From: Candidatus Pelagibacter communis
GTDB lineage: Bacteria > Pseudomonadota > Alphaproteobacteria > Pelagibacterales > Pelagibacteraceae
DNA length: 64,000 nt
Assembly: GCF_001179985.1 (NCBI RefSeq)
Contig: NZ_CVSI01000058.1
Coordinates: 298,297-362,296 of the forward strand
Direction: 5' to 3'
Each line of letters opens with the position of its first letter. Within the stretch, counting starts at the first letter, position 1. Shown piece by piece: positions 1-8,099 of this stretch. The notes beneath the pieces were generated by a model. The model did no database searches, was not told where the DNA came from, and saw only the letters and a program-made list of their open reading frames with translations. The position numbers and the translations under genes are program-made.

Positions 1-40
1 CAGAGTTTTTTGGTTTTTTATCTTTTAAATCGTAAAACAT
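1..40 (-). CDS. Partial 5' end of an unidentified gene running off the left edge
   Basis: An ATG on the minus strand at 38-40 opens a frame reading MFYDLKDKKPKNS before the window ends. Only 13 codons are visible, so no function can be assigned. It would be divergent from the gene starting at 61, with about 20 bp between the two starts, which is normal spacing in this genome. No Shine-Dalgarno sequence is evident. It could also be a chance open frame. Confidence 0.35.
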   Translation of the reverse strand, partial: MFYDLKDKKPKNS

Positions 41-60
41 AATTTATAAATTATTTTAAC

Positions 61-618
61 ATGGCATTAACAAAAACTCCAATATGCGATTTTAATCTTA
101 AAGCAATTGATTTCAAATTAAAATCTGTTGAAAACACTGTCTTATCACTTAATGATATCAAGGGTGAAAATGGAACACTGATAATGTTTATTTGCAACCA
201 TTGTCCATATGTAAAAGCAATCATAAAAGACTTAGTTGAAGATTGTGAAAAACTTAAAAACTTTGGCATTAATTCAGTGGCAATCATGTCAAATGATACA
301 ATTAACTATCCAGATGATTCCTATGAAAATATGATTAAATTTTCTTCAAAACATAAATTTAGTTTTCCTTACTTAATTGATGAAACACAAGAAATAGCAA
401 AAAAATACGATGCTGTATGTACTCCAGATTTTTTTGGATACAATAAAGATCTTAAACTTAATTATCGAGGAAGAATAAGAGAACTTAAGGATTTAAAACC
501 TATCAGAAACGGATCAAGTGAATTATTCGAAGCCATGAAACTAATATCTGAAACACAAAAGGGGCCAGATATACAAAAGCCAAGCCTTGGCTGCAGTATA
601 AAATGGTTTAAAAAATAA
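61..618 (+). CDS. Thioredoxin-fold (redoxin / AhpC-TSA-like) family protein
   Basis: 185 aa. A CxxC motif, C45-N-H-C48 followed by PYV, sits after a beta strand (TLIMFI), as in redoxin-domain proteins annotated 'thioredoxin family protein'. The conserved middle part (VAIMSNDTINYPDD and PYLIDETQEIAKKYDAVCTPDFF) is typical of this AhpC/TSA-like subgroup. No signal peptide is seen, so it is probably cytoplasmic and thiol-disulfide active; its substrate is unknown. The stop codon overlaps the ATG of the downstream glycosyltransferase (TAATG), so the two are likely co-translated even though their functions appear unrelated. Confidence 0.85.
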   Translation: MALTKTPICDFNLKAIDFKLKSVENTVLSLNDIKGENGTLIMFICNHCPYVKAIIKDLVEDCEKLKNFGINSVAIMSNDTINYPDDSYENMIKFSSKHKFSFPYLIDETQEIAKKYDAVCTPDFFGYNKDLKLNYRGRIRELKDLKPIRNGSSELFEAMKLISETQKGPDIQKPSLGCSIKWFKK

Positions 619-1700
619 TGCATTTAATTGTTACTAGAACTTTTCCTCCAGAAGTAGGTGGTATGCAAAATCTAATGTATGGTTTAGCCAAATCATTATC
701 TGAAAATGTAATGATTAAAGTTTTTGCTGATCAACATCCAAATCAAGATAATTTTGATAAGGAATTATCGTTTTCAATTGAAAGGGTAAGTGGACCAAAA
801 ATATTCAAAAAATATAGAAAAGCTAATTTAGTAAATACATATTTAGAGAATAATAAAAAAGTTAAATCTATAATTTCAGATCATTGGAAAAGCCTTGAAA
901 ATATAAATACTCAAGTTAAAAAAATATGCTTAATTCACTCTAAGGAAATAAATCATAAAAAAAATTCTTTTATTAATAAAAGGTTAATTAAAATTTTAAA
1001 TAATTGTCATACGGTGGTTGCAAATTCTAATTTTACTAAAAATCTTGCTATAAGTGTTGGTGTTGATGAAAATAAAATTAAAGTAATCAACCCAGGAGTT
1101 TTTCCGGTAGATAAAATAGATGAAAAAATTTACAAAAATATACAAAAGAAATTAGAGGGTAGAACTCCTAAGTTAATTACAGTTGCTAGATTTGATAAGA
1201 GAAAAAACCATGAAAAAATTATTATGGCTCTAAGAAATTTAAAAGAAATTTATCCAAATATTATTTATATTTGTATCGGACAAGGGGAAAATATTGATAA
1301 TCTTAAAAAATTAATTTCAGAACTTAAATTGCAAAATCATGTTATATTTCCGAAAAATTTAACTAAAGATGAAAAAAATTCTTATCTAAAATGCTCTGAT
1401 GTGTTTGTTATGCCTTCTATAACTTATAAAAAATCTGTTGAAGGGTTTGGAATAGTTTATATAGAGGCGGCGCAATTTGGGGTTCCATCAATAGGTGGAA
1501 AAGATGGTGGTGCTTCAGATGCAATTGATCACGAACAGACGGGATATATTTGTGATGGTAATAGCTTAGATGACATTTACCAATCAATCTCTAATATTTT
1601 ACAGAACAATAAATTTAAAGTTTTCGGGAAAAAAGCAGAAGAAATATCAAAAAAATTTTATTGGTCTGAAATTATAAAAAAATATTTAGAAATATTATAA
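618..1700 (+). CDS. Glycosyltransferase family 4 (GT-B fold)
   Basis: 360 aa. The N-terminal sequence RTFPPEVGGMQN is the usual GT4 acceptor-domain opening, in which the PPxxGG loop contacts the sugar donor. The C-terminal GT1/GT4 donor domain begins near residue 185 (LITVARFDKRKNHEK) and holds the E-x7-E motif at E275 and E283 (EGFGIVYIEAA), preceded by DVFVMPS. It probably adds a sugar to lipopolysaccharide or another surface glycan on the cytoplasmic side; donor and acceptor cannot be read from sequence. It starts 1 nt inside the upstream stop and its end overlaps the convergent GT9 gene by 6 nt. Confidence 0.9.
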   Translation: MHLIVTRTFPPEVGGMQNLMYGLAKSLSENVMIKVFADQHPNQDNFDKELSFSIERVSGPKIFKKYRKANLVNTYLENNKKVKSIISDHWKSLENINTQVKKICLIHSKEINHKKNSFINKRLIKILNNCHTVVANSNFTKNLAISVGVDENKIKVINPGVFPVDKIDEKIYKNIQKKLEGRTPKLITVARFDKRKNHEKIIMALRNLKEIYPNIIYICIGQGENIDNLKKLISELKLQNHVIFPKNLTKDEKNSYLKCSDVFVMPSITYKKSVEGFGIVYIEAAQFGVPSIGGKDGGASDAIDHEQTGYICDGNSLDDIYQSISNILQNNKFKVFGKKAEEISKKFYWSEIIKKYLEIL

Positions 1701-2627
1701 GTTTATTCTTTCAAAAACTTTTTCAGCACTTAATTTATTTAAATCGCTAACTTGAATTGCTTTAAATTTTTCTCTTTCTATACTTACTTTTTTTGCAGTT
1801 GTATGTGATCCAAACAATGTTAAACCTTTTGCATTAAGATGAGCTGTCATATGTGCTGGACCAGTATCATTCGCAATTACAAAACTACTTTTTTTTATTA
1901 ATGAAGATAATTGAGAAATACTCACTGCTTTACCATTATCTAAAATTTTAATTGCATCATATTGATCTGCTTCATTTATCTCTTTAGGACCAGGGGCAGT
2001 AATAATTTTAAATTGATCTTTATATTTTCCTTTAATCAAATTTATTAAATTATTAAAGTACGGCCACTTCTTTAACGTTAAATGAGGTGAACAGAATGGA
2101 AATAATAATATATACTTAGATAATTTATATTCATTCATAATTTTATTAATATCTACACAACTCCATGAGAAATCAGGGTACATTGTATGTTTTGTTTCTA
2201 TACCTGAAGATTTTAGCTGATGATTAAACCTTTCAAGAACAGGGCTTTTGTCAAATTCCTCCTTAGTTTTGTCATTTGGTAAAGTTGTCTCTGAGGAACA
2301 CCAAATATTTAAATTTGCTTTGGGAAATAATATCTTTTTATAAAAAGAAGTTCTGGACGAATTTTGTAAGTCATAAACTTTAATAAATTTATGTTTCTTT
2401 ATTTTTTTCATTAGACTATAAAGATAAATCAAATTAAATCTTGAAAGTCTTTTATCTAAAATAATTTCTTTTAAAGAGTTGTTTTTCTTAAAGAGATCTA
2501 GGTAAGGATTGGTGGTTAAAAGAAAAATATCATCAGTTGAATGATTAATACAAATATCTTGAATTGCACCGCTCGCTTGCGCTATATCTCCTAAAGACCC
2601 ATGTTTTATGATTAATATATTAGACAT
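1695..2627 (-). CDS. Glycosyltransferase family 9 (heptosyltransferase-like)
   Basis: 310 aa. The N-terminal GSLGDIAQASGAI and the C-terminal NDTGPAHMTAHL followed by GLTLFGSH are GT9 signatures, the family of ADP-heptose:LPS heptosyltransferases (WaaC/WaaF/WaaQ). FPFCSPHLTLKKWP corresponds to the family's 'G(A)SxxxKxWP' segment. It likely builds LPS core oligosaccharide with the neighbouring GT4 and DUF6165 genes. The exact heptose acceptor, or whether the donor is heptose at all, is inference. It is convergent with the GT4 gene and the two genes share the sequence TTATAA as their stops. Confidence 0.88.
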   Translation of the reverse strand: MSNILIIKHGSLGDIAQASGAIQDICINHSTDDIFLLTTNPYLDLFKKNNSLKEIILDKRLSRFNLIYLYSLMKKIKKHKFIKVYDLQNSSRTSFYKKILFPKANLNIWCSSETTLPNDKTKEEFDKSPVLERFNHQLKSSGIETKHTMYPDFSWSCVDINKIMNEYKLSKYILLFPFCSPHLTLKKWPYFNNLINLIKGKYKDQFKIITAPGPKEINEADQYDAIKILDNGKAVSISQLSSLIKKSSFVIANDTGPAHMTAHLNAKGLTLFGSHTTAKKVSIEREKFKAIQVSDLNKLSAEKVFERINL

Positions 2628-2660
2628 ATTTTCAACAAGTTATCATATTAAAAAATTTTT

Positions 2661-3050
2661 ATGAATAAAATTCTAGTTGAAGTTTCTGTTGGGGAACTTT
2701 TTGATAAAATTTCTATCTTAGAAATAAAAAAAGATAAAATTAAAGATAAAGAAAAACTCAAATATATTGTAGACGAGTATAATTTATTAAAAGAACAAAT
2801 GGTAAATAATGTAAAACTTAATGAAAAGTTGAGTGATTTGTTTGACACTTTGAAAGATATAAATTCTAAACTATGGGTAATTGAAGATGATAAGAGATTA
2901 TGTGAAAAGAATTCTAATTTTGGTGAAAAATTTATAAAATTGTCTAGGGATATTCACTTTTTAAACGACAAAAGAGCTTCAATTAAACTTGAAATAAATA
3001 ATCAAACTGGTTCAAAGATTAAAGAAATTAAGGAATACACTAGTTATTAA
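2661..3050 (+). CDS. DUF6165 family protein
   Basis: 129 aa. The opening (KILVEVSVGELFDKISILEIK) fits the DUF6165 family as I remember it. The rest is predicted to be largely helical and charged, with possible coiled coil around residues 20-75. There is no signal peptide or membrane segment. Family members are often found near LPS glycosyltransferases, which agrees with the GT4/GT9 neighbours; the molecular function is unknown. Its stop shares the TTAA tetranucleotide at 3047-3050 with the convergent ABC permease. Confidence 0.75.
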   Translation: MNKILVEVSVGELFDKISILEIKKDKIKDKEKLKYIVDEYNLLKEQMVNNVKLNEKLSDLFDTLKDINSKLWVIEDDKRLCEKNSNFGEKFIKLSRDIHFLNDKRASIKLEINNQTGSKIKEIKEYTSY

Positions 3051-3718
3051 TAACTATACTTCTTCTCAAGATATCTGATAAAATTATGAATAATAAAGGT
3101 CATAAATAAATAAATTCCACCAGCCACTATAAAGACTTCTATTGGTTTAAAAGTTGTAGAAATTATATATTTTGCAACCCCAGTTAAATCCATTAGAGTT
3201 ACAGTGCTTGCTAGTGAAGTTCCTTTAAGCATTAATATAATCTCGTTTCCATAAGCAGGTAATGATTGTCTTATGGCAATAGGTATTTGAATTTTATAAA
3301 ATATAATTTTTTTAGAAATACCAAGACTATCACCAGCTTCTATAAAACCCTTGTTTATTGTTTCAAATGCTGATCTTAAAATTTCGGAAGTATAAGCACC
3401 TGTATTAAGAGAAAAAGCAATTATTGCACACCAGTAAGGTTCTTTTAAAATAATCCATATAAAAGATGATCTTAAAAATTCTATCTGTCCTAATCCAAAG
3501 TATATAATAAATATTTGAACTAATAGAGGGGTGCCCCTAAATACATATGAATAAAAATAAGAAAATTTATTTAAAAATATATTTTTATTTAATCTTAGGA
3601 TTGCAAAAAAAAGTCCAAGTATAAGTCCAAATATAAGTGAAAAAGATAATAATTTCAAAGTTACTAAAGTTGCATTTAAAAGCTTTGGGAAACTACTTAC
3701 CATCAAATCTAAATCCAT
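3047..3718 (-). CDS. Polar amino acid ABC transporter permease (HisM-like)
   Basis: 223 aa inner-membrane permease of the His/Glu/Gln/Arg/opine type. The N-terminal segment LLNATLVTLKLLSFSLIFGLILG and FRGTPLLVQIFIIYFG are family hallmarks. The EAA loop reads EAGDSLGISKKIIFYKIQIPIAIRQSLP. It is the last gene of a minus-strand unit (binding protein, permease, permease). The upstream permease's stop shares its last base region with this start at 3718, so they are translationally coupled and presumably form a heterodimer. No ATP-binding subunit gene lies nearby. Confidence 0.9.
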   Translation of the reverse strand: MDLDLMVSSFPKLLNATLVTLKLLSFSLIFGLILGLFFAILRLNKNIFLNKFSYFYSYVFRGTPLLVQIFIIYFGLGQIEFLRSSFIWIILKEPYWCAIIAFSLNTGAYTSEILRSAFETINKGFIEAGDSLGISKKIIFYKIQIPIAIRQSLPAYGNEIILMLKGTSLASTVTLMDLTGVAKYIISTTFKPIEVFIVAGGIYLFMTFIIHNFIRYLEKKYSY

Positions 3719-4410
3719 TAGTAGCCTCTCCTATATTTATTTTCTAATCTATTTATCAATTTCATACTTAGAAAAGTTAATAATAAATATAAAACAGCTG
3801 CAAAAGAGTAAAAGAATAATGGATCTCTTGTGGATCCAGCTGCAATATAAGATTGTCTCATAATTTCAACCAAACCTGTAACAGATATTAATGAAGTATC
3901 CTTTAAAGTAATTTGCCAAACATTGCTTAAATTAGGAACAGCAAGTCTTAACATTTGGGGCATTATTACCTTTAAAAAGTAAATAGGTTTTTTTAAACCT
4001 AAAACTTTTGAGGCCTCGAATTGACCTTTGTCAATTGATTGGATAGCGCCCCTAAAAACCTCTGTAGAGTATGCTCCTGAAATAATTCCTATTGCAAAAG
4101 AACCCGTGATGAATGCATTGATCTCAATGTATTTGTTATATCCAAAAATTGAAGCAACATACATAACTGCACCACTCCCCCCAAAGAATAATAAATAAAT
4201 GACTAATAATTCAGGTACACCCCTAATTATTGTTGTGTAAGAATTTCCTAAAAAATTGAGAAATTTATTTTTTGATAATTTGAGTGGAGTAAAAATTAAA
4301 GCAAAACAAAAACCTATAATCATGGCTGTTATTGAAACAGCAATTGTCATTAATGTTGCGAAAAATAGTTCATCTCCCCAACCATTATTTCCTAATGCTA
4401 AAAGATCCAT
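3718..4410 (-). CDS. Polar amino acid ABC transporter permease (HisQ-like)
   Basis: 230 aa permease. IIRGVPELLVIYLLFFGG is the family's conserved second-helix region. The EAA loop reads EASKVLGLKKPIYFLKVIMPQMLRLAVP. About five hydrophobic segments are visible. It pairs with the downstream HisM-like permease. The start lies 8 nt beyond a 23-nt perfect hairpin (4418-4440) that separates it from the binding-protein gene; no clear Shine-Dalgarno sequence is seen, so translation may depend on the upstream gene. Substrate class (basic amino acids) is inferred from the binding protein. Confidence 0.9.
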   Translation of the reverse strand: MDLLALGNNGWGDELFFATLMTIAVSITAMIIGFCFALIFTPLKLSKNKFLNFLGNSYTTIIRGVPELLVIYLLFFGGSGAVMYVASIFGYNKYIEINAFITGSFAIGIISGAYSTEVFRGAIQSIDKGQFEASKVLGLKKPIYFLKVIMPQMLRLAVPNLSNVWQITLKDTSLISVTGLVEIMRQSYIAAGSTRDPLFFYSFAAVLYLLLTFLSMKLINRLENKYRRGY

Positions 4411-4417
4411 ATTGAGA

Positions 4418-4440
4418 GGCGACTATATTATATAGTCGCC
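4418..4440 (-). promoter_or_regulatory. Perfect intercistronic hairpin between binding-protein and permease genes
   Basis: Two 10-nt arms, GGCGACTATA and its exact complement, flank a 3-nt loop. The arms are unusually G+C-rich for this genome. There is no T run behind it on the minus strand, so it looks more like a 3'-end-protecting or partial-attenuation structure than a strong terminator. This would favour more binding protein than permease. Confidence 0.7.
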
Positions 4441-4453
4441 AATCATTAAATAT

Positions 4454-5281
4454 TTACATCGAAGCGTCGAAGCCAAACCATTTAGTTGCAATCCGGCTTA
4501 TGTCTCCGTTCTTTCTAGCTTTATTAATTGCATTGTTAAAAGCTTTTAATAGTTCGGTGTCGTCTTTTCTTATACCAACACCAACACCATTTCCAAAAGC
4601 ACCTCCTGAGAAAGTAGGTCCAACAAGCACTACTGGTTTTTTTGATTTTTCTGCATAATCAGTGAAAGCTACAGCGGCTGCAAGAGCGACGTCACACCTT
4701 CCAGATGCCAAATCTAAATTTACCTCATCTTGAGTTTTGTAAGTTCTTACGTTTACTTTACCAACATCACCAGACTCTAAAAAGTTTTGGTGAATAGTTG
4801 CTGTTTGCACGCATACAGTTTTACCAGCTAAAGCTCGTGTTATAGTTTTTAAATCTTTTTTAACAGCACCAGATTTTTTAGTAAGATTAATTCCCTCAGA
4901 AGTTTGCATCCCCTCAAGATTTGAACCTTTCATTACTGCTAATGAAGCTACTTCATCTGCGTAACCTTGTGAAAAATTTATAGCTTTTTTTCTTTCATCG
5001 GTAATAGACATTCCAGCCATTATTGCATCAAATTTTCTCATTATTAATGCAGGTATCATGCCATCCCAATCTTGCTCGACAATTTCACACTGTTGACCTA
5101 TGTATCTACAAAGTGTCCAGGCTAATTCTACTTCAAATCCAATTAATTTACCTGAAGCATCTTTAGAATTCCAAGGCGGGTAAGCCCCCTCAGTACCAAT
5201 TCTTATTTTATCAGCATTAGCAGTTACTGATAAAAATAAAGTTATCAATACTCCTAAGCTAAATTTTTTAATTACATTCAT
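4454..5281 (-). CDS. Periplasmic amino acid-binding protein of ABC transporter (Lys/Arg/ornithine/His-type, SBP family 3)
   Basis: 275 aa. Signal peptide at about 1-23 (hydrophobic core LGVLITLFLSVTANA). The mature start, DKIRIGTEGAYPPWNSKDASGK, followed by GFEVELAWTLC, is the SBP family 3 signature of LAO/HisJ-type proteins. DWDGMIPALIMRKFDAIMAGMSIT is also typical. It binds an amino acid in the periplasm and delivers it to the two downstream permeases. Basic amino acids or related amines are the likely ligand; the link to the adjacent polyamine genes makes arginine, ornithine or lysine attractive, but this is inference. Confidence 0.9.
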   Translation of the reverse strand: MNVIKKFSLGVLITLFLSVTANADKIRIGTEGAYPPWNSKDASGKLIGFEVELAWTLCRYIGQQCEIVEQDWDGMIPALIMRKFDAIMAGMSITDERKKAINFSQGYADEVASLAVMKGSNLEGMQTSEGINLTKKSGAVKKDLKTITRALAGKTVCVQTATIHQNFLESGDVGKVNVRTYKTQDEVNLDLASGRCDVALAAAVAFTDYAEKSKKPVVLVGPTFSGGAFGNGVGVGIRKDDTELLKAFNNAINKARKNGDISRIATKWFGFDASM

Positions 5282-5338
5282 ATTTCCTCCAAATATATAA
5301 ACACAATTATTTCACAAATTTTTTGATTAAAAAAGAGA

Positions 5339-6379
5339 TTATTTATTTAATGATGATGCAAAATTCCAAGAACAATCGAAACTTGGTATATAAATTCTAT
5401 CTAGAGAAGAATTACCAAAACTTTTTCTAAATAAATTTAACCATTTTTCAACTTGTTTTGGTTTTTTGTCTTGGCTACCAACTTGGGCAGTAATAGTGCC
5501 ATTTGGTTTTAGAATTCTTTTTAAAGACTTAATGTTTTTAGCAGCAAGATCGATACAATATTGGTCGTCATTTAGATCTACGAAAATTTTATCATATTTA
5601 TTATTTTCAACTTTTTTTATACTTTCAAAGGCATCACCCCATACACACTTAACAGAATTCTTTTTTGTAGCTTTTTGTCCAACTTTACTTAAATGTTTTT
5701 CACATACATCAACCACTTGAGGATCAAGCTCATACCAATCTATATAATTGAAACCTTGATTAATACATTCTCTAGCTACTCCTCCATCACCACCCCCAAT
5801 TATAGCTGAATTATTTTTTTCTAGATTAAGTTTCAATCCAGAATTTACAAAAGTGGAGCTATAAAGGTGTTCATCTTTCTCTGCTACCTGCAACTCATTA
5901 TCTATAAATAAAGCTTTACCAAATTGCTCTAGATCTAAAATTTGAATGTGTTGTCCTACTTTTGATGTGAAGTCCTCAAGAATATTTTTAACCATATAAT
6001 ATTTCTTAAGGCCTGGTGAACTATAAATATCATCATAATAATCAACTGTATCTCTATTAAACTCTTTCTTAACAATCCTTGTATGTTTAATCTCTTTCTT
6101 TAAAATCTCTAATGCAACAGATGGGGATACCTTGCCACAAGTAAAAAAATCAAAACTTATAATTCCTTTTTCAGGAAATGTATGGAAACTAATATGAGAT
6201 TCTGCTAATAATGCTACTAAGGTAAAACCTTGAGGTTTAAATTTGTATTTTGAAATTTCTAGGACTGTGACTTTTGCTTTTTTAGCAATTTTATAAACTA
6301 ATTTTTCGTAGAATTTTGGATCATACTCTTTTTGAGTTCCTATAATATCAAAAGTGACGTGCTCCCCTACTTTCGTCAT
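5339..6379 (-). CDS. speE: Fused S-adenosylmethionine decarboxylase (SpeD) - spermidine synthase (SpeE) protein
   Basis: 346 aa with two domains. Residues 1-115 are SpeD-like: LAESHISFHTFPEKG holds the self-processing site E60-S61, where Ser61 would become the pyruvoyl group, and FFTCG places Cys81 at the usual catalytic position. Residues 125-346 are a spermidine-synthase Rossmann domain with GGGDGG at 195-200, ELDP at 217-220 and the Asp-bearing VDLNDDQ segment. The fusion would make decarboxylated SAM and transfer its aminopropyl group, releasing methylthioadenosine, which the co-directional mtnP-mtnA-aldolase genes salvage. Some SpeD homologues are known to have become arginine or ornithine decarboxylases, so the first activity needs testing. 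Confidence 0.88.
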   Translation of the reverse strand: MTKVGEHVTFDIIGTQKEYDPKFYEKLVYKIAKKAKVTVLEISKYKFKPQGFTLVALLAESHISFHTFPEKGIISFDFFTCGKVSPSVALEILKKEIKHTRIVKKEFNRDTVDYYDDIYSSPGLKKYYMVKNILEDFTSKVGQHIQILDLEQFGKALFIDNELQVAEKDEHLYSSTFVNSGLKLNLEKNNSAIIGGGDGGVARECINQGFNYIDWYELDPQVVDVCEKHLSKVGQKATKKNSVKCVWGDAFESIKKVENNKYDKIFVDLNDDQYCIDLAAKNIKSLKRILKPNGTITAQVGSQDKKPKQVEKWLNLFRKSFGNSSLDRIYIPSFDCSWNFASSLNK

Positions 6380-6384
6380 AAAAA

Positions 6385-7032
6385 TTATCCTTTTTTATAA
6401 TTTTTTACTTTTTCTAATATTACATCCATCTCACTTGATGAAAGAATCTTAGGATTTCCTAACTTTATTGTATTTACGTATTGATGACAAATATTTTCTA
6501 GTTCCTCGGCTAATTCAAATGCACTTTCTAAATTTTCTCCAAATGCAACTTGTCCATGATTTGACATTAGACAAGCTTTTCTATTTTTTAATGCATCAAT
6601 AATATTGTTAGACAGTTCTTGTGTACCAAAAGTTGCGTACTTGGCACATTTAATACTGTCGCCACCAGCTAAAGCTATCATATAATGAAAAGCAGGGATA
6701 TCTTTACTATGGGCTGATACAGCTGTTGCGTGTGGAGAATGAGCATGAACTATTGCCTTTGCATCTGGTTTTTTTAGATAAATATCTTTATGAAATCTCC
6801 ATTCAGATGATGGTTTTAAGTTTGTATCGTGATTTCCATCACTGGATACAAAGACTATATCCTCCTCTTTGAGGGTATCATATTTTTTTCCTGAAGGAGT
6901 TATTAAAAACCCTTCAACACTATTTTCGATACTTCTTACAGAGATATTTCCAGATCTTAAAGGAGATAAGTTTGTAGTATTAAGTTTAATAGAATATTCA
7001 ATTATTTCTTTTCTTTTTTCTGAATTTTTCAT
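6385..7032 (-). CDS. Class II aldolase, FucA-type (probable 5-methylthioribulose-1-phosphate aldolase, Ald2-like)
   Basis: 215 aa, the usual length of L-fuculose-phosphate aldolase. All FucA active-site positions are visible: G28-N29 (SGNIS), S75-S76-E77 (KPSSEWRFH), zinc ligands H96, H98 and H159, and Y117. The stretch IPAFHYMIALAGG and YATFGTQELS resemble FucA much more than the dehydratase MtnB. It overlaps mtnA by 4 nt, so a role on methylthioribulose-1-phosphate is likely, splitting it to DHAP and methylthioacetaldehyde as in the DHAP shunt. MtnB dehydratase is the alternative; no mtnC/mtnD/mtnK is present here. Confidence 0.82.
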   Translation of the reverse strand: MKNSEKRKEIIEYSIKLNTTNLSPLRSGNISVRSIENSVEGFLITPSGKKYDTLKEEDIVFVSSDGNHDTNLKPSSEWRFHKDIYLKKPDAKAIVHAHSPHATAVSAHSKDIPAFHYMIALAGGDSIKCAKYATFGTQELSNNIIDALKNRKACLMSNHGQVAFGENLESAFELAEELENICHQYVNTIKLGNPKILSSSEMDVILEKVKNYKKG

Positions 7033-8099
7033 TTAAATAGTTTTTTTAATCCCTCTGTGGATGCTTGACAAATACCTTTTTCAGTAATTAATCCAGTCAC
7101 ATATTTTGCTGGAGTTACATCGAACGCTAAATTCATTGCTTTGCTTTTTTTTGGATATATTTGTATTTTTTTTAAATTTCCATCACTATCAAAACCTTCT
7201 ATGGTAGATAGTTCCTCAGAATTTCTCTCCTCAATAGGTATTTCTTTGTGATCTTTTATATTCCAATCAATTGTTGAACTTGGAAGAGCTACGTAAAAAG
7301 GAATTTTATTATCATGAGCGGCTAATGCTTTAAGATAAGTCCCAATTTTATTACAAACATCACCATTTGCAAGAGTTCTATCTGTTCCAACAATACACAT
7401 ATCAACTTCTCCTCTTTGCATTAAAATACCACCGGTGTTATCTGCAATTATTGTATTTTTAATTCCTTCCTCATTTAACTCATATGAAGTCAGGTTTGCT
7501 CCTTGATTTCTAGGTCTCGTTTCATCTGCCCAAACATGTACCGGAATACCTTTCTTGTGCGCATGATAAATTGGTGAAGTTGCAGTTCCCCAATTAATTG
7601 TTGCGAGCCATCCTGCGTTACAATGAGTTAAAATATTTACTGTATCTTTTTTTTTATTATAAATTTCCTCAATTATTTTTAGACCATTCAGTCCGATATT
7701 TTCACAAAATTTAATATCCTCTTCACAAATTTTTTTTGCTTCATTTAATGCAATATCTAAAATTTTTTCACTATTAACGCCTGAAAGTTTATTAATCATT
7801 CTGTCCACTGCCCATTTTAAATTAATTGCAGTTGGTCTTGATTTTATTAAATCCTCAGCAGATTTTTTCAAAAAAGATTGATCATTATTTTCTAAAATAG
7901 CTAAAACTAGTCCATATGCTGCGGTAGCTCCTATTAAAGGAGCGCCTCTTACTTCCATTGTTTTAATTGCATTTATTACATCTTTAACTGTTTTTAGATC
8001 TTTGATAACAAATTGATGTGGAAGTTTTGTTTGATCAATTATTTTAACAATATTTTTTTCAAACCATATTGTACGGTATTCTTTTCCATTAATTTTCAT
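7029..8099 (-). CDS. mtnA: S-methyl-5-thioribose-1-phosphate isomerase
   Basis: 356 aa, full length for the family. Catalytic Cys160 lies in LTHCNAG and Asp240 in VGTDRT, exactly at the positions of the characterised bacterial enzyme. RGAPLIGATAAYG and VWADETRPRNQG are further signatures. It converts methylthioribose-1-phosphate, made by the upstream-encoded MtnP, to methylthioribulose-1-phosphate in the cytoplasm. It overlaps both neighbours by 4 nt (ATGA-type couplings), showing a tight minus-strand operon. Close relatives act in initiation factor eIF2B and ribose-1,5-bisphosphate isomerisation, but motifs and context support MtnA. Confidence 0.93.
   Translation of the reverse strand: MKINGKEYRTIWFEKNIVKIIDQTKLPHQFVIKDLKTVKDVINAIKTMEVRGAPLIGATAAYGLVLAILENNDQSFLKKSAEDLIKSRPTAINLKWAVDRMINKLSGVNSEKILDIALNEAKKICEEDIKFCENIGLNGLKIIEEIYNKKKDTVNILTHCNAGWLATINWGTATSPIYHAHKKGIPVHVWADETRPRNQGANLTSYELNEEGIKNTIIADNTGGILMQRGEVDMCIVGTDRTLANGDVCNKIGTYLKALAAHDNKIPFYVALPSSTIDWNIKDHKEIPIEERNSEELSTIEGFDSDGNLKKIQIYPKKSKAMNLAFDVTPAKYVTGLITEKGICQASTEGLKKLFK

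Noticed and set aside
6385..7032. Calling this gene mtnB (methylthioribulose-1-phosphate dehydratase)
   Set aside because: The residues and the HYMIALAGG and YATFGT stretches follow FucA-type aldolases, not the dehydratase, and no other late methionine salvage genes are nearby; MtnB is kept only as an alternative.
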